A stretch of 64,000 bases of DNA from Arthrobacter sp. S41. GTDB taxonomy: Bacteria; Actinomycetota; Actinomycetes; Actinomycetales; Micrococcaceae. The number at the start of each line of letters is the position of its first letter. Position 1 is the first letter of the stretch. This document shows, piece after piece, positions 54,153-63,345 of the stretch. The notes beneath the pieces are model-generated. The model was given only the letters and a program-made list of their open reading frames with translations. It was not told the origin of the DNA and ran no database searches. The stretch is from contig NZ_SIHY01000001.1 of NCBI RefSeq assembly GCF_004320535.1, positions 2,046,001 through 2,110,000 of the forward strand. Reading direction: 5' to 3'. A program made the position numbers and the translations under genes.

Positions 54153-54611
54153 ATGAAAGAGCATTTAGCAGTTCTCACAGATAACAGGACTACGGTCAAA
54201 AAGGCATGGACTGACAGGATGCAAAAGATCGCATCGTTCGGGACAGAGCAATGCCGACTGAGAAGCACAGTGCATTCGGCGATCTGCACCATCCAAGGCA
54301 CGCCGGAAAAGCTGATCGTCAATCTTGCCTGCACCGCAAAGAGCGAAGAACATGTCACCGAGCACATGAACTTCGTCAATGACACCTTGTTGCCGCAGAT
54401 GGAGCAGCTCCTGGGTATCCAGTTTGAAGTACGGAATCTACAGTTCGCCGTGGCTGGCCGGGAAAATCTCTTGGCTCAGCCCGAACACCTCCACGGCGGG
54501 CAGCGCGCCACTGATTGGCTAGAGAACCCCTTCATTGCACCGACATTGACCCCCGCCCAAGGCCTGCGGCTAGAGACGAGAGGGGCGCACGCGGATTTGA
54601 GCATGGCCTAA
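54153..54611 (+). CDS. Hypothetical protein, possible MarR target
   Basis: A 152-residue protein of unknown function. The ATG at 54153 follows GGAG by 6 nt; a GTG at 54138 would add 5 residues. The first 110 residues mix helix and strand (KKAWTDRMQKIASFG; HSAICTIQGTPEKLIVNLAC), and the tail beyond 110 looks disordered. Contains three cysteines. Divergent from the MarR gene. Confidence 0.55.
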   Translation: MKEHLAVLTDNRTTVKKAWTDRMQKIASFGTEQCRLRSTVHSAICTIQGTPEKLIVNLACTAKSEEHVTEHMNFVNDTLLPQMEQLLGIQFEVRNLQFAVAGRENLLAQPEHLHGGQRATDWLENPFIAPTLTPAQGLRLETRGAHADLSMA

Positions 54612-54714
54612 GGAATCCCAAGGCCAGCGCGATCGATGACATTCCAGTGCATCGATAGCGCACCCTTTGCAGCACCGTATTCACTGAGTAACGTATGAAA
54701 GGGAAGTATCTACA

Positions 54715-55188
54715 ATGCCAGGTCGATTTGCTAGAACCCAGACCGCTGATCGGGTCGCTGATTTTCTCGCTACCCGTGAGGGCAAGTCCCATTTGACGTA
54801 TTTTGGCTGGGCTCCGGGCATGCCCATTGTGATTACTCGCCCCAGCGAACCTCTCCATGATGTGATGGCGATGGTCTCTGTACACGGTCGAGCGGTGCTG
54901 GTGGCCACACTCGATCCCCGGAGCGAGGAGCTGCGCATGCTACACATCACCACCCCGCAACCTGCGCTACGCGTGGTTACCCCAGCACCCTCCTCGATGA
55001 CCATTGGGGAGTTCTTAGACCGTGTCGCTTCGATGACAATTGTCGAATTTCGTGTGAGGTTCTGGCAGCACACCGCCGTAGCCCACGTGATTCCTTCCTG
55101 CCCTGCCATGCAGACGCCAAACACCGCTGGCATGAGATACCAGCTACCGACCCAGCGGCTCACTTTGGCAACCACCGACGCGAAATAG
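54715..55188 (+). CDS. Hypothetical protein
   Basis: A 157-residue protein of unknown function with an alpha/beta pattern: ADRVADFLATREG helix, then strands PIVITRPS and GRAVLVATLDP, then MTIGEFLDRVASMTIVEFRV. One hydrophobic face only; no membrane segment or signal peptide. The ATG at 54715 has only a distant GAAAGGG. It ends before a perfect hairpin terminator at 55213-55265. Confidence 0.5.
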   Translation: MPGRFARTQTADRVADFLATREGKSHLTYFGWAPGMPIVITRPSEPLHDVMAMVSVHGRAVLVATLDPRSEELRMLHITTPQPALRVVTPAPSSMTIGEFLDRVASMTIVEFRVRFWQHTAVAHVIPSCPAMQTPNTAGMRYQLPTQRLTLATTDAK

Positions 55189-55212
55189 CCAGCAGGCTCT
55201 TCTCCTTAGAGT

Positions 55213-55265
55213 CCACCCTGTGGGCAGCTACTGAACACCAACCCCAGCAGCTGCCCACAGGGTGG
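55213..55265. terminator. 17-bp-stem terminator between convergent genes
   Basis: CCACCCTGTGGGCAGCT (55213-55229) pairs perfectly with AGCTGCCCACAGGGTGG (55249-55265), followed by a short T run. It lies after the unknown gene's stop and before the convergent photolyase gene, so it can serve both. Confidence 0.75.
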
Positions 55266-55337
55266 TTTCTGCCGTGGATGCATCCGCAGCACCATGCTTT
55301 GGAAAGACGGTCCCTTTCAAGGCTGAGCGGGCCCCGA

Positions 55338-56741
55338 TCACTGACCTTTGGCGGATTTCATCTGCTGATAAGCATCGAGCGCCATTTGCCGTGATTCCTT
55401 CAGGTCCACCACCGGCTCAACGGCCAACGGCGCATAGGCAGCGACGTAGCTACCTGAAGGATCAAACTTCTTGGCTTGAAGTTCCGGATTGAACACCCTG
55501 AAATAGGGGGCAGCATCCGCCCCACTGCCGGCAACCCACTGCCAATTGGCCGTGTTGCTCGCCAGATCCGCATCCACCAAGGTGTCCCAAAACCATTGCT
55601 CGCCGACCCGCCAGTGCAACCCAAAATTCTTGACCAGTAAGCTGGCCGTCACCATACGCACGCGATTATGCATCCAACCGGTCTGCCATAACTGCGCCAT
55701 CCCCGCGTCAACCAGTGCGATTCCGGTGCGACCACGTTGCCACGCTTGCGCCAAGTGCGCCGCCCGAGCCGAATCCTCGGGCCAGGCCCAATCAAAATCG
55801 TCAAACTCTACGCGCAAATTTTCGGTGGGCATTTCTGGATGGTGGTAGTAGAGATGCCAGCAGAAATCCCGCCACGCAATTTGGCGGCGCATAGCCAACG
55901 CACCCTGAGCGAACCCCGGGGTGCTGCTCGCCAACACACTGAGCTCGTTCCATACCTGGTGCGCGCTGAGGTGTCCCCAACGCAGGGCCGCAGACAGCGC
56001 GGAGGTCCCGTCGAGGTCCGGTCGATCATGCTGATCCTGATAGTCTTGCGCGATCTGATCACGCACCATGGCCAGGCGCTCGTGGGCTGCTGGTTCGCCT
56101 GGCGTCCACGTTTCAGCCAAGCCCGTAGACCAATCCGGAGAGGTCGGCAGTAACTCCCAGCTCTGCAGCTCTTCGTTGAGTGGCAGCTTGCCCTGCGGCA
56201 CGGATTGTGGGGCAGGCGCGGGCTGGGCAGGGCGAATCTCGGTGTCGCATAATGCCTTATGGAAGGGGGTGAAAACCTTGTATCCGGTCCCTGACTGCGT
56301 CAGCAGTTCCCACGGTTCGTGAAGCAAACTCCCGGCGTAGCTGTGCGCGGGAATCCTAGCCTTGCGCATCGAACTCTCAAGCTCGGCATCGACGGCGCGT
56401 TCAGCATGGCCATAGCGCCGGTTGAAGTGCACCCCAGCCACAGCACCGTGGGCGATCACGTCGTCGAGGACCTGCACTGTTCTGCCTCGACGCAACAACA
56501 GCGGAATGCCGAGCTCTTTGAGCGATGCACGCAAACTGAGCAGTGCGTGGTGCAGCCACCAACGGGCCGCGCCTCCCAACGGCCTGATGCCGGGAGAACT
56601 CTCATCAAGGATATACAGCCCCACCACCGGCCCCATCGCACTGGCCGCCAGCAGTGCAGGATGGTCTGCGGTGCGCAAATCATCGCGGAAAAGTACTAGC
56701 TGACATCCCTGGGCGGAGGTGAGGCTATGGCTGGGGTTCAT
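55338..56741 (-). CDS. Deoxyribodipyrimidine photolyase
   Basis: Light-driven repair of cyclobutane pyrimidine dimers. The protein of 467 residues has the N-terminal alpha/beta antenna domain (VLFRDDLRTADHPAL; TPFHKALC) and the C-terminal FAD-binding helical domain with ALRWGHLSAHQVW, IAWRDFCWHLYYH, LVDAGMAQLWQTGWMHNRVRM and ANWQWVAGSGADAAPYFRVF. ATG at 56741 was chosen; the frame open to 56813 lacks the family start. A 6-4 photolyase or cryptochrome would be the alternative within the superfamily, but class I CPD photolyase fits best. Confidence 0.92.
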   Translation of the reverse strand: MNPSHSLTSAQGCQLVLFRDDLRTADHPALLAASAMGPVVGLYILDESSPGIRPLGGAARWWLHHALLSLRASLKELGIPLLLRRGRTVQVLDDVIAHGAVAGVHFNRRYGHAERAVDAELESSMRKARIPAHSYAGSLLHEPWELLTQSGTGYKVFTPFHKALCDTEIRPAQPAPAPQSVPQGKLPLNEELQSWELLPTSPDWSTGLAETWTPGEPAAHERLAMVRDQIAQDYQDQHDRPDLDGTSALSAALRWGHLSAHQVWNELSVLASSTPGFAQGALAMRRQIAWRDFCWHLYYHHPEMPTENLRVEFDDFDWAWPEDSARAAHLAQAWQRGRTGIALVDAGMAQLWQTGWMHNRVRMVTASLLVKNFGLHWRVGEQWFWDTLVDADLASNTANWQWVAGSGADAAPYFRVFNPELQAKKFDPSGSYVAAYAPLAVEPVVDLKESRQMALDAYQQMKSAKGQ

Positions 56742-57074
56742 GCAGCCAGCGTAAATCACTCTCCGCGGGCAGCCCGAGAACCTGAGTACCAGCAGTGAAC
56801 GGTGCCGTTTCATCTGCGCTCAGGACATTCCAACAGGGCTGTTTACCTCCGTGGCCCAAAGCACCATCGGCACGTCCAGAGGGAAATAACTGGCTCACCG
56901 AACCCGTGTGGCTGTCTTAGCAATTCCCTCGTCCTAGTCAAGCCCATGCGGGGTCTTCGCCCAGACACGCAGCGATGGAGGGTAGGACCCAGTAGGCGGG
57001 GTTGAGCACCGCGAACACTGCCACCCTGGTCCCACAGCGGCGCCTCGAAACCAGTGCCGAAAACAGAATCATTC
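56742..57074. other. Region between photolyase and the decayed glycosyltransferase
   Basis: 333 bp with no gene that I can support. Short open frames on both strands lack start signals and do not resemble known proteins. Confidence 0.4.
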
Positions 57075-57874
57075 TGCATTACCCAAGAGCATGGTCGCCC
57101 AGCCTAAGGCTAAGAGGCCTGCGCGACATCGCAACCCGATCAAGCAGACACCCACAGAGGTGATGATCGTGAATCCGCGAACCAGCGGGTAGGACAGGTT
57201 CGTGAGCGGAGCACTGGCAATGAGGCCAACCTATACCCACCGCTCCCCTAGACAGGTGCGCCGCACAAACCCCAGGAGACGACGCATATTCACGGCGGCC
57301 GTAACCATATAACCTTTGACCCACGCTGAGACCTTGGAACAGGCTTGCACCCACGTGGTCGAGTCGATGAACCCCAGTCGGAATCCACGCATACTGTCGC
57401 GTAGCCCCAAGTCAACGCCCCGGTAACGTTCCACGGATCCCAACCATCGAGCTCACTCAGTTGCGCAGAGCGCAAGTGATTCGACGTGCCACCCAGCGGC
57501 AATGGAATTCCGCTGGCCTCGATGCCCGGAATCATGGAAGCACACCAGTGCGAATCTTCCACCGCGAACATTCGAGTGAGCACTTTGTGCCCGGCATTGT
57601 AGTAGTTCACGGCTGTTTGGACGCTGACCAGTGGGCGGAGAGTCGGTGGCTGAGCGCGCCGACCCTCGTTGCTCACTGTCATGGCGAGGCGCACGAGGAT
57701 CATCGACGGTCGAGCATCAGTAAATTCACAGCGTCGATAATCAAGCAAGCAGGACCCTGGCTCCAGATCAGCGCTGCCATAAGTCAAACACGTGTTCAGG
57801 CCGGTCTCAACGCGTGCTGTCAACCCCGGCGCTAACAGCTGCGGCACCCGGCCTGCCAATAATTCACGCGGCAC
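57075..57874 (-). pseudogene. Decayed family-2 glycosyltransferase
   Basis: Pieces of a membrane GT2 glycosyltransferase (cellulose/N-acetylglucosaminyl-type) can be read in three frames of the minus strand. One frame (57290-57874) gives PLVSVQTAVNYYNAGHKVLTRMF (its core NYYNAGHKVLTRMF) and GIPLPLGGTSNHLRSAQLSELDGWDPWNVT. A second (57231-57443) gives GFIDSTTWVQACSKVSAWVKGYMVTAAVNMRR in pieces. A third near 57100-57230 codes ASAPLTNLSYPLVRGFTI, typical of the membrane end. The usual QxxRW catalytic motif is missing: SAW runs straight into VKGYM. So the gene has frameshifts plus a small deletion in the active site and is not functional. The N terminus is also gone. Confidence 0.7.
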
Positions 57875-58090
57875 CGCGAGCCCACGGCGAAAACCGCCGC
57901 ATGTTTGACCTCCACATCAACTATGCGGCGGTTTGGCGGGCATTATCCGATCGACAGATCCCACTTCACCACGTCGCCGGAAAAGCCCCTATTCATTCAT
58001 CGCTTCGCCTGGCATCGGCCCTCCCAGCTTCCTACGCGGCCCGACGGACTGGATTGCCCGCCATGGCCAACCCCAAACGCTGGCGTACAG

Positions 58091-58978
58091 TTACCGGCGT
58101 GTGCTCATGGACTCTCCTCTCCACATGATCGTCTGGCAAACTTTTGTTGCTGCCTGCACGGTGTGCAGCAAAAGTAAGGCGGTGGTCACCGTTCCCACAC
58201 CGCCAGGTACTGGGCTCAGCGCGCGAACCTTGGGTTGCACCGAAGCGGTGTGGACGTCGCCAACTAGTTGCCCATCGTCATCCACGTTCGTTCCTACATC
58301 GATAACCACCGACGAGTCAGCCACTTCATGGGCGGTGAGCAGGTTGGCGCGTCCAACAGCCATGACCGTCACCGCAGCCGTCTTGGTGAATTCGGGCAGT
58401 TCTGCGGTTTGCGAATGACAGATGCTCACCGTGGCATCACGCTGTAACAACAGCTGAGCCAAGGGTTTACCCACGACCGCTGAGCGTCCGACTACTGCCA
58501 CATGGTGGCCCGCGAGCGGGATCCGATAATGCTCAAGAATCTCAATCACCGAACGCGCGGTCGCTGGAGCAAAAGCAGGCTGGCCCACAGTTAGTCGGCC
58601 AAGACTCAATGGATTGGCCCCGTCAATATGTTTGGTCGGGTCGATCAACTGCACCAACGCCGCAGCATCCACGCCACTGGGTACCGGGGTCTGCAGGATG
58701 ATGCCGTGGACTGCTTCGTCCCCGTTCAAGGCCTCAATGGTGGCAGTAAGTTGCGCCTGGGTACCGTCCGGCAGTTCCAGCACTTGACATTCAACGCCTT
58801 GTGCAGCGGCGGCTCGCTCGATGGAGCGCACATACCATGTGGTCGCTTCGTTCCGGGTCGCGAGGACGACCGCTAACCGTGCACTGAAGCTATCACGGTT
58901 CAGACCGACTACCAACTGAGCGGTCCGCGCCCGAATCTCATCAGCTACCGGTTTCCCACTCAAACGTTGTGCCGTCAT
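58091..58978 (-). CDS. FolD-like methylenetetrahydrofolate dehydrogenase lacking the cyclohydrolase lysine
   Basis: A 295-residue FolD-family protein. Normal FolD oxidises 5,10-methylene-THF to methenyl-THF and hydrolyses that to 10-formyl-THF. The folate-site residues Tyr49, Gln96 and Asp119 and the NADP loop GRSAVVGKPLAQ are present, as is the end PVPGGVGTVTTALL. The catalytic lysine of the Y-V-x-x-K motif (E. coli Lys54) is Ile53 here (WYVRSIERA). In characterised homologues this lysine is essential for cyclohydrolase but not for dehydrogenase. The gene overlaps the fchA-like gene by 4 bp, so that protein may provide the missing step (inference). Confidence 0.85.
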   Translation of the reverse strand: MTAQRLSGKPVADEIRARTAQLVVGLNRDSFSARLAVVLATRNEATTWYVRSIERAAAAQGVECQVLELPDGTQAQLTATIEALNGDEAVHGIILQTPVPSGVDAAALVQLIDPTKHIDGANPLSLGRLTVGQPAFAPATARSVIEILEHYRIPLAGHHVAVVGRSAVVGKPLAQLLLQRDATVSICHSQTAELPEFTKTAAVTVMAVGRANLLTAHEVADSSVVIDVGTNVDDDGQLVGDVHTASVQPKVRALSPVPGGVGTVTTALLLLHTVQAATKVCQTIMWRGESMSTRR

Positions 58979-59610
58979 ACCGTCACCGCCGAGCGCACCT
59001 CGCAGCTGAGCTTTTGAGCTTGACCGATCATCTCACTGGCTAGGTTCGTGACCAGACCCAGGCGCTCCCGCTCTACTTCATCCTTGATGGCAGCGATATT
59101 CATTTCTAAGGTGACCAGCGCGGTTCCTAAAGCAGCGCGCGCAGACTCCCCTGCGGCAGCAATATCACTAGAAACGGCGCGATTTGCTATAGGCAATAAG
59201 TCTTGGGCAAGGTTGATGATTTTAGAAGCGATGTCAACCGTGGATATCAAAGGAGCGGCTGCTTCAATGGTGGCCTTGCGAATCGTTGTACTTCGAATGA
59301 GCTTCTGCTCTTCATCATCTTTTGGCAAAAAATACGCATCACTGAGCAGTCCGAACAGCCGCTCATCTTCTTCAGCGGCGTGTATTGCTTCTCGCATATG
59401 CTGCTTTGCTCTTTGTGCGATGAGCTCAGCTTGCTCTTGAACCTCGACATACCGTGGGCCGGAGGTAAATTCTGCCACCATTGACACCAGTGCGGCGCCC
59501 TGGGCCGCATGCAGTGCTGCCGCCGCCCCTCCGCCTGGAGCGGGCGCTCTAGAAGCGAGCCGCTGAAGATAACTGGTGACAGTTTCAGTGGTGATCATGG
59601 AATATCCCAT
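58975..59610 (-). CDS. FchA/FTCD-type cyclodeaminase-cyclohydrolase family protein
   Basis: A 211-residue helical protein of the formimidoyl-THF cyclodeaminase/methenyl-THF cyclohydrolase family (FTCD C-terminal domain, FchA). The N-terminal signature PAPGGGAAAALHAAQGAALV is diagnostic; further helices include DEERLFGLLSDAY and MNIAAIKDEVERE. In organisms with FchA it hydrolyses methenyl-THF to 10-formyl-THF. An ATG at 59598 is an alternative start. It is the first gene of a two-gene operon with the FolD-like protein (4-bp overlap). Confidence 0.82.
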   Translation of the reverse strand: MGYSMITTETVTSYLQRLASRAPAPGGGAAAALHAAQGAALVSMVAEFTSGPRYVEVQEQAELIAQRAKQHMREAIHAAEEDERLFGLLSDAYFLPKDDEEQKLIRSTTIRKATIEAAAPLISTVDIASKIINLAQDLLPIANRAVSSDIAAAGESARAALGTALVTLEMNIAAIKDEVERERLGLVTNLASEMIGQAQKLSCEVRSAVTV

Positions 59611-59878
59611 CGCTCAGTGTGCATGGCATGACAGTCCTAGACCAACCGGATCTGGCCGTGTTGGCTGCTTCAGCCCGCACCATAATGGGCCACAGGAATG
59701 CTGAATACGACACATAGGGCTTAATATCCAGTTGGTATATCACACTTTATTGAAGTCTAGAACACCACCGCGCGCTGGTCAAGAGCTTTTCCGCTAGCCT
59801 CCACGAACGTTAACTTCCAGTCCCAAACAGACAATGAGGCGCAGCCTAAATACTCAACTCGCGCCTGGTTGTTTCGTG

Positions 59879-60784
59879 CTATTCAATCCAAGTCTTACCC
59901 ATGTCAACCAGTAACGTCTGGAACGCGTTTTCTGCTGGTGCGCGAACACGATCCCTGCGCTGAGCCAAGACCACACTTCGCGCTGCGGCACCCGAACCAA
60001 GAGAAAGGATTTTGACGCCTGGATGTGGGTTCATCACCGCGGACTGCGGCGCCAAGGCAATGCCCAGTCCAACAGAAACCATCGCTTGAGCTTCTTGATA
60101 ATCGTTAGCCTGGAAGGAGATCTTTGGCGAGAAACCTGCGGCGTTGCAAGAGCGCTCTAGGAGCTCAGCAACCGGATGCATGTTTGCTCTGACGATCCAG
60201 TGATCGCCTGACGTGGCAGCCATATCCACTTCATCAAACTCAGCTAAAGGGTGGTCGGCACCAACAACCAAAACAGTAGGTTCGGTAAACAACGTGGTGA
60301 GTTCAAAGTCCGTCCGGTTCAGCGGCATCCAGTCATATTCCCACAGCAGACCAAGGGAGATTTCGCCACGGGAGAGCAACCCCATAAGCTCCTGCAATCT
60401 CGTACTACGCACGTCGAGATTAATCGACGGGTACATCTTGCGGAACTTGCTGATGACCTGAGGCAAGAACGAACTACCCAGCGTTGGGAAGGTACCCAAA
60501 CTCAAGCTGCCACTTTTCAGTCCTGCCAGCTGGTCTAAGTCCGCTATGGCCGCATCCATTCGACGCAAGATCGAGCGTGCGTGACCGGCAAGGATATGTC
60601 CTGCATCCGTGGGAACCATGCCGCGCGCATGTCGCTGCAGCAGCGGTTGCCCCACTTCTTCTTCCAGCTTTCGCAACTGCTGGGAGACGCCAGATGGAGT
60701 GTAAAAAAGTTCATCAGCAGCCGCCGTGACCGATCCGCCTTCTACGACGGCGAGCAGTATTTGCAGTCTTTTGATGTCGAGCAC
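59879..60784 (-). CDS. LysR-family regulator of the prpF-tct locus
   Basis: A 301-residue LysR regulator: N-terminal helix-turn-helix (SVTAAADELFYTPSGVSQQLRKL, core AADELFYTPSGVSQQL) and an effector-binding domain from about residue 90 (FPTLGSSFLPQVISKF). It is divergent from prpF with 279 bp between, the usual arrangement for a regulator of a tricarboxylate uptake operon. The intergenic region is AT-rich at about 60905-60965. Its likely ligand is a tricarboxylate (inference). Confidence 0.86.
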   Translation of the reverse strand: MLDIKRLQILLAVVEGGSVTAAADELFYTPSGVSQQLRKLEEEVGQPLLQRHARGMVPTDAGHILAGHARSILRRMDAAIADLDQLAGLKSGSLSLGTFPTLGSSFLPQVISKFRKMYPSINLDVRSTRLQELMGLLSRGEISLGLLWEYDWMPLNRTDFELTTLFTEPTVLVVGADHPLAEFDEVDMAATSGDHWIVRANMHPVAELLERSCNAAGFSPKISFQANDYQEAQAMVSVGLGIALAPQSAVMNPHPGVKILSLGSGAAARSVVLAQRRDRVRAPAENAFQTLLVDMGKTWIE

Positions 60785-61063
60785 GCCAGCACCTTTCAGT
60801 AAAACTTAACTATATTTCAGAAAGCTTACACGCCATGGAATCACTCGAATAGACAACGATCGCTTCAGCCCGCTTCAAGCCCCAGCAGCAATTCTCCACG
60901 TCTAAACAGTTTGTAATTTCGCAGTTTTAAGCATTACTACAACTATATGCAGTTTTTGTAGCTACTCATTAACTGACTGCTCACGGATCATCAATAGCAG
61001 ATTATTGTGCTGGCCGTCACGGTCAAGGCTGGCGCGCAGTTCTGAAGAGATTGGCTCAATCCA

Positions 61064-62422
61064 TTGAAACAAGCAGTCACAGCGACTTGGATGCGCGGAG
61101 GTACCAGCAAATGCTGGGTCTTCGAAAAAAGCGCACTGCAAGTCCCCGGGTACACTACCGATGAGGTGTTGCTTCGCCTCTTTGGTTCTCCCGACTCCCG
61201 CCAAATCGATGGCGTTGGTGGAGGCAGCTCAACGACGAGCAAAGCCGTCATCCTGGAACCAAGCCAGGAACCAGGAATCGATGTTGAGTACACCTTTGCC
61301 GAAGTCGGAATCGACCAAGCTGTCGTAGATTGGGGAAGCAACTGCGGAAATTGCTCCGCCGTCATCGCTCCTTACGCCCTGAAACGGGGCTGGGTTCAGG
61401 CCAAGGACCAGTTTGTCACCGTGCACATTCGCAACACCAATACGGGACAGCTGCTCGTCGAACAAATGAACCTCGACGGTTCAGAATTTTCGGCCCTCAT
61501 CCCCGGCGTCCCTTTCACCGCCCAAGGCGTTGAGATAGGTTTCCTCGATCCGGCCGGTGCCACCACCGGGAAGCTGTTTCCTGATAGAAACGAAACGTCA
61601 ACGCTGAGCATTCACGGCGACACGTCGGAGCAAGTTCAGGCAACGCTCATCGATGCCGGCGCACCCATCGTCATCATTGATGCGCAGTCCGCACGACTTG
61701 AAGGCATTGAGTTTTCACACTGGCTCACCGAGTCACTGGATGAAATGCCACGCCTTGACCGCATCCGCCGTGCAGGCGCGGTGGCCATGGGGCTAGCCGA
61801 CTCTCCAGCCCAAGCCGAACGGGCCATCCCCAAGCTGGCCATCGTCCAAGCCGCCGACACACAGAACCACAACGACCTACTGGTCATGATGCTCTCCATG
61901 GGTGCTCCGCATCCAGCCTTGGCCATCACCGGAAGCATTGGGCTGACCCTGGCAGCCCAACATCAAGGAACCGTGCTGGCAAAGCTGCTGAAGCAGACGC
62001 CCGGCGAGTTCCTCAAACTACAAACACCTGCCGGTCAGATCACTACCTGGCAGCGCCAGATCGACGGCACATTGGTTGTGGGCACCACCCGCACCGCTCG
62101 AGTATTAGCCGAATCTACGCTCAGTTTTGACCCCATCAGCACAGAACATGGTGAACCAACCGTGACTCATCTTGAACTTCCCGACGCCTCAGAAGATCAG
62201 CTTCTGCCCGACCCAGAACCTCATCGTCGCCGCACCGTCTTCGCATCGGTGACAGCCTTCGCGGTGCTCGGTCTGGGAGCTACCCTCGTGGGTGGAGGAT
62301 TACTGAACCCACCAGCCACCACGGCCGACGGTGACTATTCAGGGAAACCATTGAGATGGTCATTCCACTGGCCGAAGGTGGAGGCACCGATACCTGGGCC
62401 CGATTTGTCGGCCAAGAACTAG
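61064..62422 (+). CDS. prpF: PrpF-family isomerase, reading through into a TctC-type leader
   Basis: The first about 360 residues form a PrpF/methylaconitate-isomerase-type protein: TATWMRGGTSKCWVFEKS at the N terminus, DGVGGGSSTTSKAVIL, WGSNCGNCSA and the late GTTRTARVLAES. Such proteins act on aconitate-like acids. Start is TTG at 61064. The frame does not stop after the PrpF domain but continues into a basic-hydrophobic leader (HRRRTVFASVTAFAVLGLGA) that belongs to the following TctC-type binding protein, then runs out of frame near 62345. A GTGA at 62162 could mark a former coupled start for tctC. Confidence 0.8.
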   Translation: MKQAVTATWMRGGTSKCWVFEKSALQVPGYTTDEVLLRLFGSPDSRQIDGVGGGSSTTSKAVILEPSQEPGIDVEYTFAEVGIDQAVVDWGSNCGNCSAVIAPYALKRGWVQAKDQFVTVHIRNTNTGQLLVEQMNLDGSEFSALIPGVPFTAQGVEIGFLDPAGATTGKLFPDRNETSTLSIHGDTSEQVQATLIDAGAPIVIIDAQSARLEGIEFSHWLTESLDEMPRLDRIRRAGAVAMGLADSPAQAERAIPKLAIVQAADTQNHNDLLVMMLSMGAPHPALAITGSIGLTLAAQHQGTVLAKLLKQTPGEFLKLQTPAGQITTWQRQIDGTLVVGTTRTARVLAESTLSFDPISTEHGEPTVTHLELPDASEDQLLPDPEPHRRRTVFASVTAFAVLGLGATLVGGGLLNPPATTADGDYSGKPLRWSFHWPKVEAPIPGPDLSAKN

Positions 62423-63333
62423 CTCAAGACATTCCCGGGCAGCCCGGATTCGCGCCAGTCAACGAGGCCGGCGGTGAAGGCATTACCGGGAGTAACCGCT
62501 TCGCCTCCTCCGCCTCGGATGACGGGACCGAGCTACTGGTCAGCACCGCCACTACGGTGGTCCCTTGGGTCTTGGACCGAAACGTGGTGAAGTACTCGTT
62601 CGAGGATCTTACACCGGTTCTGGTCAACGGCACCGGCGGGGTGATCTACGCTCGCACGGCCGCTGGTGTGACGTCCCCCAAGGACCTGACCGACCGGCAG
62701 AAGCCATTGGTCTTTGGCGGCATTTCAGCTACCGGCCTTGATCTCACTACGCTGGTTGCCTTCGATCTCTTGCAAGCAGACATCTCGGCAACCTTCGGCT
62801 TCGAAGGACGCGGACCAGTCAACTTAGCCCTACAACGTGGAGAAGTAGATATCGACTACACCACCACCTCCTCGTATCAGTCCGCCGTTGAGCCGAGCGA
62901 AAAGGACGGGTCAGCTACCGTACTGATGTCCTTTGGCCAGCTCGATGAGAATGGGAAAGTTATCCGTGATCCCAACTTCACGGACACGCCCACAGTGACC
63001 GAGGTGTATCAGCAACTGCATGGAAAAGCACCTGAAGGGCCTAAATTTGAGGCCTACAAAACTCTGCTCGGCTTGACCTACACCTACCAAAAGGGACTCT
63101 GGGCACCCAAGGATGCACCCGCAGAAGCAGTGACGTTGCTGCGCGACTCCGCCCATGAGCTTTCAGACGATAAAGAATTCAACAAAAAGGCCGCCGAGGT
63201 ACTCGGTGGTTACCCGATCGTCGCTGATCAAGACCTATCCGAACGCGTTAAAAACGTTTACACCGTGACCGATGAGACCAAGAGCTATGTCACTACCTTG
63301 CTCAAGGACTCCTACGGCATCGAATTAGATTAA
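62162..63333 (+). pseudogene. tctC: TctC-type tricarboxylate-binding protein, frameshifted
   Basis: The binding domain of a tripartite tricarboxylate transporter receptor: VIPLAEGGGTDTWARFVGQE, VFGGISATGLDLTTLVAFD and a C-terminal EVLGGYPIVADQD. It is in a different frame from its own leader, which is fused in frame to PrpF. The join would be in frame if the A3 run at 62345-62347 had one more A, giving SGKTIEMVIPLAEGG, the usual TctC start of the mature protein. ATG at 62356 could start a leaderless product that would not be exported. Sequencing error is possible, but the tctA gene beside it is also broken. Confidence 0.72.
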
Positions 63334-63345
63334 GAAGGCACGACA

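Noticed and set aside
57814-58128. 104-codon plus-strand frame with a protein-like middle part
   Set aside because: Part overlaps the minus-strand glycosyltransferase remnant and folD; no assignable family and no ribosome-binding site.
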